From Pseudomonadales bacterium (GTDB taxonomy: Bacteria; Pseudomonadota; Gammaproteobacteria; Pseudomonadales; Azotimanducaceae): 64,000 bases of DNA. This document shows positions 27,141-35,736 of this stretch, piece by piece. The stretch is taken from assembly GCA_019090615.1 (NCBI GenBank), contig JAHRVQ010000084.1:1-64000 (forward strand), in the 5' to 3' direction. The stretch's first letter is position 1; each line of letters starts with the position of its first letter. The translations under genes were made by a program, and so were the position numbers. The notes under the pieces are model-generated. The model ran no database searches and was not told the DNA's origin. It saw nothing but the letters and a program-made list of their open reading frames with translations.

Positions 27141-29878
27141 GGCAGACTTTTACTTACAATCTCAAACACATCAGGGGATAAATTTTCCGCCGCCAGGATC
27201 CGTTCCAGCTGTTTGCGCATTAATTTTTGTCGCCTGGCATCATACTTTCTGAATCGAGTAAGGGGCGACAACATTCTTGCTGCCATCTGCGGGTTTAAAC
27301 AATTAAGTACCAACACCTGGTCCGCGAGAAAGCTATACCCAGATCCGTCTCGATGATGGAAATTGACAATATTCTGGAACGCGAACCCAGCCACCAGAGA
27401 CCGCATCCGGTTCGGGTTTTTCATCGTAAATGCTTTATGATTCATCAACAGCCGCACGGTTTCGAGGTTATTCGGCAACCCGCATGAAGCTTGAATGCTA
27501 AACCATTGATCAACCACTAATGCATCCTGAGACCAACGCTGGTAAAAATTTGCCAGCGCATCCTGCTTAGCCTGCTCTGCATCCGCTGAATTTACCAGCG
27601 CCCGTAATGCGGCGCTGGTATCCGTCATATTGTCCGCAGTATTAAACTGTTGTACGCATAATTCGATAATTTCTGAATCGCTATTCAACATCAAATAAGC
27701 CAGCGCGATATTCTTTAAAGCTCGACGTGCAGTATCCGTCGCCTCTGCTTTATATTCCCCAGTGCTTTGGTTGGCTCGATAAGTCGCCAGGAAAATTGGC
27801 TTCAGGCGCTCAGCAATAGTCTGTCGAACAAATTCTCGCGCTTGATGAATCGCGTCAACATCGGCAATTTCAGCCAGTTCTGCAAGATAACTTTCAGCAG
27901 GCATCACCAGCATAGAGGCAACCATCGCTTTATCCACACAATCCGCCTCTGAGGCGCTTAACGCTTGCTGCAAAATATTTTCACAGGCGTTGATTAGGCG
28001 TTCATCTACTATCGTAGCTTGACCTTGCTGAATAAGTTTTATCAAATCCTGGATAACTTCAACGGCCAGTTTCTGGCCTGCTTCCCAGCGCCCAAAGCCA
28101 TCGACATCGTTACTCATTAAAAATAATAAATCGTCGCGGTTATAGTCATAATCAAGTTTCACCGGCGCTGAAAAACCACGCAACAGGGAGGGCACAGGTT
28201 TATTCTTGATGCCCTTAAATGTGTACTCCTGCGATCCGTGCCGCAAATTCAATACGACAGTAAAAGCGGTTTTTGAAGCTGTTGTAGCTGACTCATCGAC
28301 GCCCCTGTCGACGTCGTCAACCAATGCACCGTCCAGTTCATCAACCTGAAATTCCAGGTCATTGCCATCTATATCAATAAGTCCGATTGCAACAGGCATA
28401 TGAAAGGGTTGTTTATTATCCTGACCCGGTGTGACGGGACAACTCTGACTAATGGTCAGGGTATAGACTTGAGCGTTCTTATCATATTTATCCGTTACTT
28501 TTAATAGCGGCGTGCCTGATTGACTATACCAACGACGAAATTGCCCAAGATCATATTCATTGGCATCCTCCATCGCCTTCACAAAATCTTCCGTTGTCAC
28601 TGCCTGCCCATCATGTCGATCAAAATATAAATCCGTACCGCGTCGAAAACCTGACTCGCCAACCAGGGTACGAATCATTCGAACCACCTCGGCACCCTTT
28701 TCATAGACAGTGGCGGTATAAAAGTTATTAATTTCGATATAGGAGTCCGGTCGGATTGGATGCGACATTGGACCCGCATCCTCAGGAAACTGCGCCGCTC
28801 TTAAGGTACTAACATCCGCACAGCGACAGGCTGCTGCAGACCCCATATCCGATGAGAATTGTTGATCGCGTAATACCGTAAATCCTTCTTTCAAACTCAA
28901 TTGAAACCAGTCACGACAGGTCACCCGATTACCCGACCAGTTATGAAAATATTCATGCGCCACGACGCCTTCTACTCTCTGATACATAGCATCGGTGGTG
29001 GTATCTGCTCGGGCAAGCACACAGGATGTATTGAAAATATTCAAACCCTTATTTTCCATGGCACCCATATTGAAACTTTCCACCGCCACAATCATGAAAA
29101 TATCAAGATCATATTCACGGCCATAAACTTTTTCATCCCAGGCCATGGACTTTTTCAAAGACAACATCGCATGGTCTAATTTATCGATATTATGCGCTTC
29201 GGTAAAAATCTGCAGCTTAACTGCCCGCCCACTTTGGGTAGTAAAACTATCTTCAATAAATTCAAGATCGCCCGCCACCAACGCAAACAAATAAGCCGGT
29301 TTATCAAAAGGGTCCTGCCATGTCACCCAATGTCGCGCGCCATACTCACCACGAGCCACTTCATTACCGTTAGACAACAACACAGGATAACTTTGTTTAT
29401 TCGCATGAATAGTTGTGGTGTATTTTGACATCACATCTGGGCGATCCATAAACCAGGTAATATTTCGAAACCCCTCAGCTTCACACTGACTACAGAACAT
29501 ATCGCCTGATTTATAAAGACCTTCAAGGGCAGTGTTTTCCTGTGGCTTAATCTCAACGCGGATTATTAGTTCAAACTTTTGTGGAACATTAAATAGCGTC
29601 AACTTGTCATTTGAAATAATATATTCGTTAGAGACTAATTCACGGCCGTCAATGCTAATCGATCGGGTATCCAGGTCCTTGCTACCATCCAGGACCAGCT
29701 CATCAAGCTTGCTCACTGATGCAGGGTTTTTAATAATTTTGAGCGTAGATTGTACTTCACTTACCGTTTCATTCAATTCTACAACTAATTCTGTTGTGTC
29801 TATGAGATAAGGTGGTACCTGATAATCTTTCAATTGAATAGTTTCAGGCTGGCTAGTTTTAGGTTGACCATCTTTCAT
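27137..29878 (-). CDS. pepN: Aminopeptidase N (M1 family)
   Basis: Cytoplasmic zinc metallopeptidase removing N-terminal residues from peptides. 913 residues, a little longer than E. coli PepN (870). The substrate N-terminus loop GAMENKG and the zinc site VVAHEYFHNWSGNRVTCRDW (HExxH plus distal Glu in LKEGFTV) are intact; the C-terminal helical superhelix is also present (ending LERILAAENLSPDVFEIV). The start is backed by AGGTGAG seven bases upstream. Its 3' end overlaps the convergent batD-like gene by 4 bp. Confidence 0.97.
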   Translation of the reverse strand: MKDGQPKTSQPETIQLKDYQVPPYLIDTTELVVELNETVSEVQSTLKIIKNPASVSKLDELVLDGSKDLDTRSISIDGRELVSNEYIISNDKLTLFNVPQKFELIIRVEIKPQENTALEGLYKSGDMFCSQCEAEGFRNITWFMDRPDVMSKYTTTIHANKQSYPVLLSNGNEVARGEYGARHWVTWQDPFDKPAYLFALVAGDLEFIEDSFTTQSGRAVKLQIFTEAHNIDKLDHAMLSLKKSMAWDEKVYGREYDLDIFMIVAVESFNMGAMENKGLNIFNTSCVLARADTTTDAMYQRVEGVVAHEYFHNWSGNRVTCRDWFQLSLKEGFTVLRDQQFSSDMGSAAACRCADVSTLRAAQFPEDAGPMSHPIRPDSYIEINNFYTATVYEKGAEVVRMIRTLVGESGFRRGTDLYFDRHDGQAVTTEDFVKAMEDANEYDLGQFRRWYSQSGTPLLKVTDKYDKNAQVYTLTISQSCPVTPGQDNKQPFHMPVAIGLIDIDGNDLEFQVDELDGALVDDVDRGVDESATTASKTAFTVVLNLRHGSQEYTFKGIKNKPVPSLLRGFSAPVKLDYDYNRDDLLFLMSNDVDGFGRWEAGQKLAVEVIQDLIKLIQQGQATIVDERLINACENILQQALSASEADCVDKAMVASMLVMPAESYLAELAEIADVDAIHQAREFVRQTIAERLKPIFLATYRANQSTGEYKAEATDTARRALKNIALAYLMLNSDSEIIELCVQQFNTADNMTDTSAALRALVNSADAEQAKQDALANFYQRWSQDALVVDQWFSIQASCGLPNNLETVRLLMNHKAFTMKNPNRMRSLVAGFAFQNIVNFHHRDGSGYSFLADQVLVLNCLNPQMAARMLSPLTRFRKYDARRQKLMRKQLERILAAENLSPDVFEIVSKSLP

Positions 29879-29943
29879 AATTTTCTCACCTTTGATTCAT
29901 TATCAGCATCTGACTGGTTCTATACGGCGTTACGACGTTCAAA

Positions 29944-30007
29944 CTGTTGGTCGCTCAAGCTGTTGGTCGCTCAAGCTGTTGGTCGCTCAAGCTGTTAATC
30001 GCTCAAG
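29944..30007 (+). repeat. 16-bp tandem repeat x4 upstream of pepN
   Basis: CTGTTGGTCGCTCAAG is repeated exactly at 29944-29959, 29960-29975 and 29976-29991, with a two-base variant at 29992-30007. It lies about 65 bp upstream of the pepN start, possibly in its promoter or leader. Confidence 0.95.
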
Positions 30008-30195
30008 CTGCTCAGCTCAGCGTTCAATATTCAAAACTTAATGCTACTTCATGCCACTTTATGCCACTTTATGCTACATAGAGGGAGGCTGCATTTTACG
30101 CTCAGTTCAACCAGCCAGGGAAGCTTTGATTAAGTCGCAGCATTCCTCAAGGCAAGGCTTATCGATGAAAAAAGCGAAAACAGGTCTATCTGGGC

Positions 30196-30358
30196 TTTTT
30201 ATAAGGGCCGCTCTGGCTGTTTTATAAGGGCCGCTCTGGGCAGTTTATAAGTCCCGCTCTGGGCAGTTTATAAGTCCCGCTCTGGCAGTTTACAAGTCCC
30301 GCTCTGGCAGTTTACAAGTGCCGCTCTGGCAGTTTACAAGTGCCGCTCTGGCAGCTAT
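30196..30358 (+). repeat. 22-24-bp tandem array x7 3' of the small exported protein gene
   Basis: Units follow the pattern TTTATAAGNSCCGCTCTGG(G)CAG with progressive variants (TTATAAGGGCC, TTATAAGTCCC, TTACAAGTGCC). The array ends 7 bp before the gene's stop codon. It resembles the topA-downstream repeat in beginning TTATAAG and in lying at the 3' end of a minus-strand gene; whether they are related is open. No spacers, so it is not a CRISPR array. Confidence 0.9.
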
Positions 30359-30364
30359 AGCGCG

Positions 30365-31063
30365 TTAATTATTATTTTTATGCGCTTCAAGTTGATCAAC
30401 AAGTTCGATAACAGATTGCTGAGAAATACGGGTCAACATTTTAAGCGTCTGTTGTGCCTCTGGGGTGATAACACTGCGCTGAGGGTTTACCACTGTCTTT
30501 CTTGCCGCATCATTTCCTACAACTTTGAGGCTAGAATTATTGACAGTATCAACATGTCCTTGTAGCGTTGAGTTCAGTTGATTTCGCTGTGCCCTTGCGT
30601 GGACCGCATCAACAACGGCGTTGTTCTTTGTACCGACACCTGTCTCGCTATCAACCACAGCAATTTTACCATCGCGTATTTTTTGCCGAACCTGTTCTAT
30701 CCTTGCCTCAACGGTACTGCTAATAATGCTCAGCGCATCCGCTGCCGATTGTTGCTCTGTAGCATTTTTAGTATTAAACGCTGGTTGTCTATGGCTCTTA
30801 GGCTCGATTCCATCCATCGCACGGCTTGATCCTGCACTGCGTTTGGAGGATTGTCGAAATTTCTCACTATGCTGTTGTCCACTGGTTTGTTGGTACTTCT
30901 TTGATTGCTGCCTACGCGTATCAGCCGACTCATCACCCTGCTGAAGATAATATACCTCTTGCTTTTCTCCATCTCGATAATGTTCGATCTGGTTTGCAGC
31001 AGGATCCTGACCTGCAGCTGCCATACAAAACAGCGAAAAACCAAACAATAATGTTATTCTCAT
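30365..31063 (-). CDS. Small exported protein of unknown function
   Basis: 232 residues from the ATG at 31063, chosen because AGAGG lies eight bases upstream and because it starts the signal peptide (ITLLFGFSLFCMAAAG, likely cleaved before QD). The mature part is hydrophilic and Gln/Ser/Arg-rich (about 20-90), then two helical stretches, one near 110-140 (ARIEQVRQKIRDGKI) and one at the C-terminus (EAQQTLKMLTRISQQSVIELV). No known family recognised. It follows the fusion protein gene by 51 bp and so is likely the third gene of that operon; a secreted accessory role is inferred only from this. Confidence 0.75.
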   Translation of the reverse strand: MRITLLFGFSLFCMAAAGQDPAANQIEHYRDGEKQEVYYLQQGDESADTRRQQSKKYQQTSGQQHSEKFRQSSKRSAGSSRAMDGIEPKSHRQPAFNTKNATEQQSAADALSIISSTVEARIEQVRQKIRDGKIAVVDSETGVGTKNNAVVDAVHARAQRNQLNSTLQGHVDTVNNSSLKVVGNDAARKTVVNPQRSVITPEAQQTLKMLTRISQQSVIELVDQLEAHKNNN

Positions 31064-31114
31064 CGTTAATCCTCTATGCAAGCTCAACTTGCCCAGACTC
31101 AATACACACCCAGT

Positions 31115-34100
31115 TCAGGTGCACTTTTCACTATCGCCAGGAGCGACTTTTCCGCCGGCCAAAGATGTTGAATAATTCCACAAACCACGCAGTCCATATA
31201 AGCGATATACGCGAACCGCGCCAACATAGGCGCTGGGTTTTAATATTCGATTAAAAATGCCCCTGACAAAATTTACTGGCGAACGAACTTCTAGCATTTC
31301 AATTGTTTTGTCGTCAACATGCTGGAGTTCAGGCAGGGGTTCAAACAGGGGTAAACTATCAATTGCCAACTGCCAACAGGAAGCCGTCCTTTCAATGCCG
31401 TGTTTCTGCAGCGTTCTACGCCGCGCCCTTGTGGCGATGGTTTGACGTAAGTCTACAGACTCAATCAAAGCACTGGAATAATTGATCCATTGATCTGTTT
31501 CATCAGCGCAAAGAAACCCTGTTTCACCATTACTAACCACCTCACTATAAGGCACCATGTTGGAACATAATACCGGGATACCCGCCAGACAATAGTCAAA
31601 ATACTTCACCGCACTTTTACAACGGTTAAATTTCGAATCATCCAGAGGAACCCATGCTATGGTATTAGCATTAGACACAAGAAATGCTCTGAATTGATCG
31701 TGGCTCATAACCGGATGTACTTCAACTGGCAGGCCCTGATCATAAAGAAATTTGCCCGGTGGCCCAATACCAATGAGCTTTATTCGGTCAGCATACTTAG
31801 CAATGAGTTGCGTGAGTGCATTTTGAATAAAATCCACTCTGACAGAATCTGATGACGCAACTATCAGGTTAATTTGATTGTCATAGGTCTCATGATGCAC
31901 AATCGGTGGGAAAGCATTAAATGCGCCATTAGGCACTAGCCAGGTGTTGCTATTATAGGTTTGTATTTCGTCAAATAACGGCGACGTAGATACGGTTACC
32001 GCATCTGCAAGACGTAATGCACTCTCAAGGTAGGGCTTCATCCGGACGCAGTGATCATGTACCGTCAAATATTCAGGTACATCTAACAAAAGATCATCGA
32101 TATCAAAAATTATTTTTTTACCTAGCAGCCGCAAGTTTGACATCAAGCCCAATACATAATCATTAGACTCTCTTTGCAATACCACCACATCACACCATTT
32201 TATATCCTCAGGCGTCGGTGTAAATACAGCGCAGTAGCGAATATCTGAGCCGAAATTTTCTGAATTTTTTTTCAGCGGCTCTATTATTCGAATATTGGCA
32301 AGGGATGAATCAGGCAGCGGTAATAAACAAAGTATTTTACGCCGGCAACGGACCTTAAATGCAGCGTTGACCTTTTCCGGTTGAAGCATCGGCGCCGCAG
32401 ATACAACAAACTGAAATACATCACCATCAGAATCACCTACTAACGATTCAACCTGATCAAATAAGGTTGTATTTACACCAGCTTGTATCTCTCGCCAGGA
32501 TTGCACGACGCTTTCAAAATCGGTTATCTTCAGATCATTATTGTCCATCAACTGAACAATACTATCACGGGTATAAAAACGCAGATGGGTATTATCCAAG
32601 ATACCCGTCTGCTGATAATCCCAACGTCCAGCAAGCAACATCATTCGAACTGACATATGTGCGACATTGGGAATCGACGCGATAATCAGCCCTGATTCCG
32701 CTAACAGGCCGACGGCTTGCTGGATTACCACATCTGCATCCACCAGGTGCTCTAGTACATCACCAAATATAACAGCGCCAAATTTTACATCTTTAACCAC
32801 CGCGAAGAAATCTTCCACAGAACCCTCAAAGACATATTCAATGCGATTCCTGGCGGCCGCAGCTGCGTCTGCATCAAGCTCTATTCCCCAAACCTGATAG
32901 CCTTCTTGCTGTAGATAACCACCAAGATAAGCACTTGAGCAACCCACCTCCAAAATGGGCAATTCCTTCGTCAGGGTCATCACTTTTCGAATAACTTTGG
33001 TATGTGCATTGTTAAGCGCTGCCAGATCAATTCTAGCCTCGTAACGCATTTTTGGCTGGCCTTCACTCACCCCCAGGTTGCGACTTAGTGGTACCGCGGG
33101 GGGCAGCGCAGCAGCGGTTGTTTTTGCAATAATCTGCTTCAGGCGTAAATTTTCAATCGCCTGATACTGCACCTTTTTATTGGCCGCCAAAAGTTGCTGC
33201 ATCGCCTGATCAAAGCCAAACCGTTGGCACTCAAGTTGTTGCATCGCCTGATCAAAACCGGATTGCTGGCATTCAAGTTGCTGCATTGCCTGGTCAAAGC
33301 CAAATTGCTGATTTTCAAACTGGTCCTTTTGGCTATGCAGGATTTTTTCCGCAGAATCATAAGATTCTAACAAACCAGCAATTCGTATACGCTGATTTTT
33401 TAGCGAACCCTGGAAGCGCTGCTGTTGGCCCTCAAAACGCTGTCGAATATCATCGACCCGCGCAATTTGATCATTTTCCTGCTTCTCATCTGATCCCGTG
33501 GGTTGCTGCAACAATGCTGTATATAATTCAGCAGCCAACCGATCCTCAGGGTTATTAATGACTTTATAATGTTGTAGCTGCTTATCAATGAAATCAATAT
33601 TGAGATTTTTCTTACCGACAAAATCAGCCAGCTTATTGCATTCGACGGGATCCTCATTCAATAGCGATTGATACGAAATAAATACCCGCTGATATTGTCG
33701 ACTATGCGCTTCAATCGCCAGATAATGCTGTAGCCATAACAGGCAGCCAACATCAATATCAAATTGATCCCGTTGCCAAAGCGACATGGCAACCTCCTGA
33801 GAATGTCGGACACTAATTATAATTTTGACCTCAAGGGACAAAGACGCAAACACCGGTGTCCAGAAAGGCAGCAACAGGCAGAATCTGGGATCTTTAATAA
33901 TTAGCCGCTGGATTCGACTGGTCTGTTGTTCCAGCAACTTCTTTGCCTGCTGTTGCAACGCCAATATCGATTCATTCTGCCAAACCTGTTGTTCAATTTC
34001 GTCAAACGACCACCATTCACGTCCGAGGCTCGCAAACACCCGTTCATTGATTTCCATGATCCGTTTATCTTCGAAAAAACCTTTTTCGTTAACACCGGGT

Positions 34101-34336
34101 TTAGCCGGCAGCAAATGGTCCCCAAATTCGAACCCAGAGGCCTGTAACAGACCAGCAAGTGCGGATGTGCCACCGCGATGCATACCCGTCACAAGAATTA
34201 TCTGGCTGTTCTTTTCATTTTTGCTGTCAACATCAAAACAGTTAGCAGCGATATTCAATTTGCTCCTGAGTGGCAGTTGATCCTGAGAATTTGAATCAAT
34301 CTCGACAGTATTTTCTTCAACGGTTTGCTGGCTCAT
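31115..34336 (-). CDS. Sulfotransferase-methyltransferase-GT4 glycosyltransferase fusion
   Basis: 1073 residues in four parts. Residues 44-275 form a sulfotransferase-like domain, with the P-loop-like PAPS site TGMHRGGTSAL (50-60) and the 3'-phosphate segment SVRHSQEVAMSL (175-186). Residues 290-405 are a Gln-rich coiled coil containing three copies of a 14-residue unit GFDQAMQQLECQ (346-387). Residues 440-645 are a class I SAM methyltransferase (motif I LEVGCSSAYLGGYL 462-475; GDVLEHL 525-531; NTHLRFYT). Residues 665-1030 are a GT4-like glycosyltransferase (IFDIDDLLLDVPE, VTVSTSPLFDE, CKSAVKYFDYCLAGIPVL). The start overlaps the stop of the upstream gene by 4 bp. Likely modifies a surface glycan; acceptor unknown. 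Each domain alone could be called differently, but the order is clear. Confidence 0.88.
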   Translation of the reverse strand: MSQQTVEENTVEIDSNSQDQLPLRSKLNIAANCFDVDSKNEKNSQIILVTGMHRGGTSALAGLLQASGFEFGDHLLPAKPGVNEKGFFEDKRIMEINERVFASLGREWWSFDEIEQQVWQNESILALQQQAKKLLEQQTSRIQRLIIKDPRFCLLLPFWTPVFASLSLEVKIIISVRHSQEVAMSLWQRDQFDIDVGCLLWLQHYLAIEAHSRQYQRVFISYQSLLNEDPVECNKLADFVGKKNLNIDFIDKQLQHYKVINNPEDRLAAELYTALLQQPTGSDEKQENDQIARVDDIRQRFEGQQQRFQGSLKNQRIRIAGLLESYDSAEKILHSQKDQFENQQFGFDQAMQQLECQQSGFDQAMQQLECQRFGFDQAMQQLLAANKKVQYQAIENLRLKQIIAKTTAAALPPAVPLSRNLGVSEGQPKMRYEARIDLAALNNAHTKVIRKVMTLTKELPILEVGCSSAYLGGYLQQEGYQVWGIELDADAAAAARNRIEYVFEGSVEDFFAVVKDVKFGAVIFGDVLEHLVDADVVIQQAVGLLAESGLIIASIPNVAHMSVRMMLLAGRWDYQQTGILDNTHLRFYTRDSIVQLMDNNDLKITDFESVVQSWREIQAGVNTTLFDQVESLVGDSDGDVFQFVVSAAPMLQPEKVNAAFKVRCRRKILCLLPLPDSSLANIRIIEPLKKNSENFGSDIRYCAVFTPTPEDIKWCDVVVLQRESNDYVLGLMSNLRLLGKKIIFDIDDLLLDVPEYLTVHDHCVRMKPYLESALRLADAVTVSTSPLFDEIQTYNSNTWLVPNGAFNAFPPIVHHETYDNQINLIVASSDSVRVDFIQNALTQLIAKYADRIKLIGIGPPGKFLYDQGLPVEVHPVMSHDQFRAFLVSNANTIAWVPLDDSKFNRCKSAVKYFDYCLAGIPVLCSNMVPYSEVVSNGETGFLCADETDQWINYSSALIESVDLRQTIATRARRRTLQKHGIERTASCWQLAIDSLPLFEPLPELQHVDDKTIEMLEVRSPVNFVRGIFNRILKPSAYVGAVRVYRLYGLRGLWNYSTSLAGGKVAPGDSEKCT
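33176..33301 (-). repeat. In-frame 42-bp tandem repeat x3 in the fusion gene
   Basis: Three adjacent 42-bp units encode 14-residue repeats (346-359, 360-373, 374-387) of the coiled-coil linker between the sulfotransferase and methyltransferase domains. Near-identity at DNA level shows recent expansion; 14 residues is two heptads, so register is kept. Confidence 0.92.
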
Positions 34337-35550
34337 TCTTTCGTCCTGATAGCGACGCTAGTCGCGCCACGGGTCAATCCCTGTTCATCCTTAAAACGGA
34401 CAAATATTCGGTTATTTGCTGGATTAAAATCCAGCTGTTCATTGCCAGATACAAATATCGCAAACGTGCCGGTCTCACCTGCTCCCATATTAACTTCAAC
34501 CGCACTGGTTGATGCTGAGCCTGGGTTAATACATACAGCGGTTAACGGATTCGTCTGACAGAGTAAAATTAAAACGTTCAGATTTGCATCACCGCTATCG
34601 GCCGAAACAAAGATATTAGATTCACCACCAACATTGGCAGTAGCAACTGCAAATACATCAAAAGCTGTTTGGCTAATATCCGGCATATTAATAATACCTG
34701 GGTCAACTGGCGTAGCCGCCAGGGCGATAACGTCAGCTACCGGATCATCGCTAGCAGACAACAACAAGGTATTCAAGCCAACATTGATCGCTGCATCTTC
34801 GGTATTAGTACAAAAATATTTCAGCTCCACTTCCTGAGGCGCAATAACTGAACGAGGCGTGATGGAAAATATATAGGACTGGGCCGCGCCGGGACCAATA
34901 TTGATGGCAGTATTTTCACTGCCCACAGGCGCATTAGTTGCTGGGTCTGTAATTTGATAACTAAAACTAGCATCGATATTAGAACTTAACGCCAGACCAC
35001 AGCTTTCTGCGCTAACCGTACCACCATTAATAATCGTAGAATAAGCAGTAGCCGTTGAAGCCACTTGAACTGAACGACTACTGGGCAATACGGAAGAAAC
35101 AATAAAGGTTTCTATTGCGGGCGCGGCACGCATTGAAATGAGTGTATAACTCCCTAAATCCTCTCCCTGAGTGGAAGAATTTGCCAGCACACGATAGCTT
35201 CCTGGCACCAATGTCAGGTTAGAGATTTCGGCATCAAAACTATCACCCGAATCGTCATCTTCACCCTGAAGCAGAGAATAGTCATTATTATAAATTCGTA
35301 AAAAGGCATCAAACTCAGTGGAAGAAAGACTAAATGAAAAATCAGCGCTACTCTCTACGGCGAGGTTATAAACATCAACCTTGGATTCATCAGCGCCGCC
35401 AATCAACTCATTCAACGAGCAGTCGCTAGCGGCTAATTGCCCAACCAGATTATCATTGGCAGAAATAGTCGATTCGCTGCATGCCGCTCGGGCTACTGCC
35501 GAGACAACAAACGTCAACAAATAAACAATCAAATGGCATAAAAACTTCAT
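34333..35550 (-). CDS. Exported protein with PPC-type domain
   Basis: 405 residues with a signal peptide (LIVYLLTFVVSAVARAA). Residues about 55-138 resemble a bacterial pre-peptidase C-terminal (PPC) domain (ESKVDVYNLAV, FSFSLSSTEFDAFLRIYNND, SLLQGEDDDSGDSFDAEIS, PGSYRVLANSSTQ). The rest is two or three beta-sandwich segments of CARDB-like character, with four or more cysteines consistent with disulfides. No catalytic domain was seen, so it is probably a surface or periplasmic binding protein. First gene of the minus-strand operon, overlapping the fusion gene by ATGA. Confidence 0.82.
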   Translation of the reverse strand: MKFLCHLIVYLLTFVVSAVARAACSESTISANDNLVGQLAASDCSLNELIGGADESKVDVYNLAVESSADFSFSLSSTEFDAFLRIYNNDYSLLQGEDDDSGDSFDAEISNLTLVPGSYRVLANSSTQGEDLGSYTLISMRAAPAIETFIVSSVLPSSRSVQVASTATAYSTIINGGTVSAESCGLALSSNIDASFSYQITDPATNAPVGSENTAINIGPGAAQSYIFSITPRSVIAPQEVELKYFCTNTEDAAINVGLNTLLLSASDDPVADVIALAATPVDPGIINMPDISQTAFDVFAVATANVGGESNIFVSADSGDANLNVLILLCQTNPLTAVCINPGSASTSAVEVNMGAGETGTFAIFVSGNEQLDFNPANNRIFVRFKDEQGLTRGATSVAIRTKE

Positions 35551-35736
35551 CGCCTAAGTATAGCTGCGATATGACAGACTGCCGCATTTGTCCAGCTTCC
35601 AGGCCTAGAACCTAAAATAAAATCATGTTAACTCAGGAAGCTAATTAAAGACTTTTTCGGCTTAAATTTTGCGCTCGTATGCTCGTATATTGCATCGGTG
35701 GACTACACTTTTATCATCGCTAAGGACAGCTCACCG

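Larger units (their letters stand above)
29879..30364. other. 486-bp gene-free region with two tandem arrays
   Basis: The region between pepN and the 30.4-kb gene has no gene. It carries a 16-bp repeat x4 (29944-30007), short TATGCCACTT duplications near 30043-30075, and an array of about seven 22-24-bp units (about 30196-30358) just beyond the stop codon of the next minus-strand gene. No promoter for pepN was clear beyond its ribosome-binding site. Confidence 0.8.

Noticed and set aside
29944-30358. Possible CRISPR arrays
   Set aside because: Units are directly adjacent, with no unique spacers, and no cas gene is near.
34126-34140. T-loop-like TTCGAACCC suggesting a tRNA
   Set aside because: No cloverleaf, anticodon arm or CCA end around it; it lies inside the fusion gene. 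No tRNA was found elsewhere.
35698-35736. GTG start for the first GT2 gene
   Set aside because: The ATG at 35737 has an AAGGA box and begins the domain exactly.
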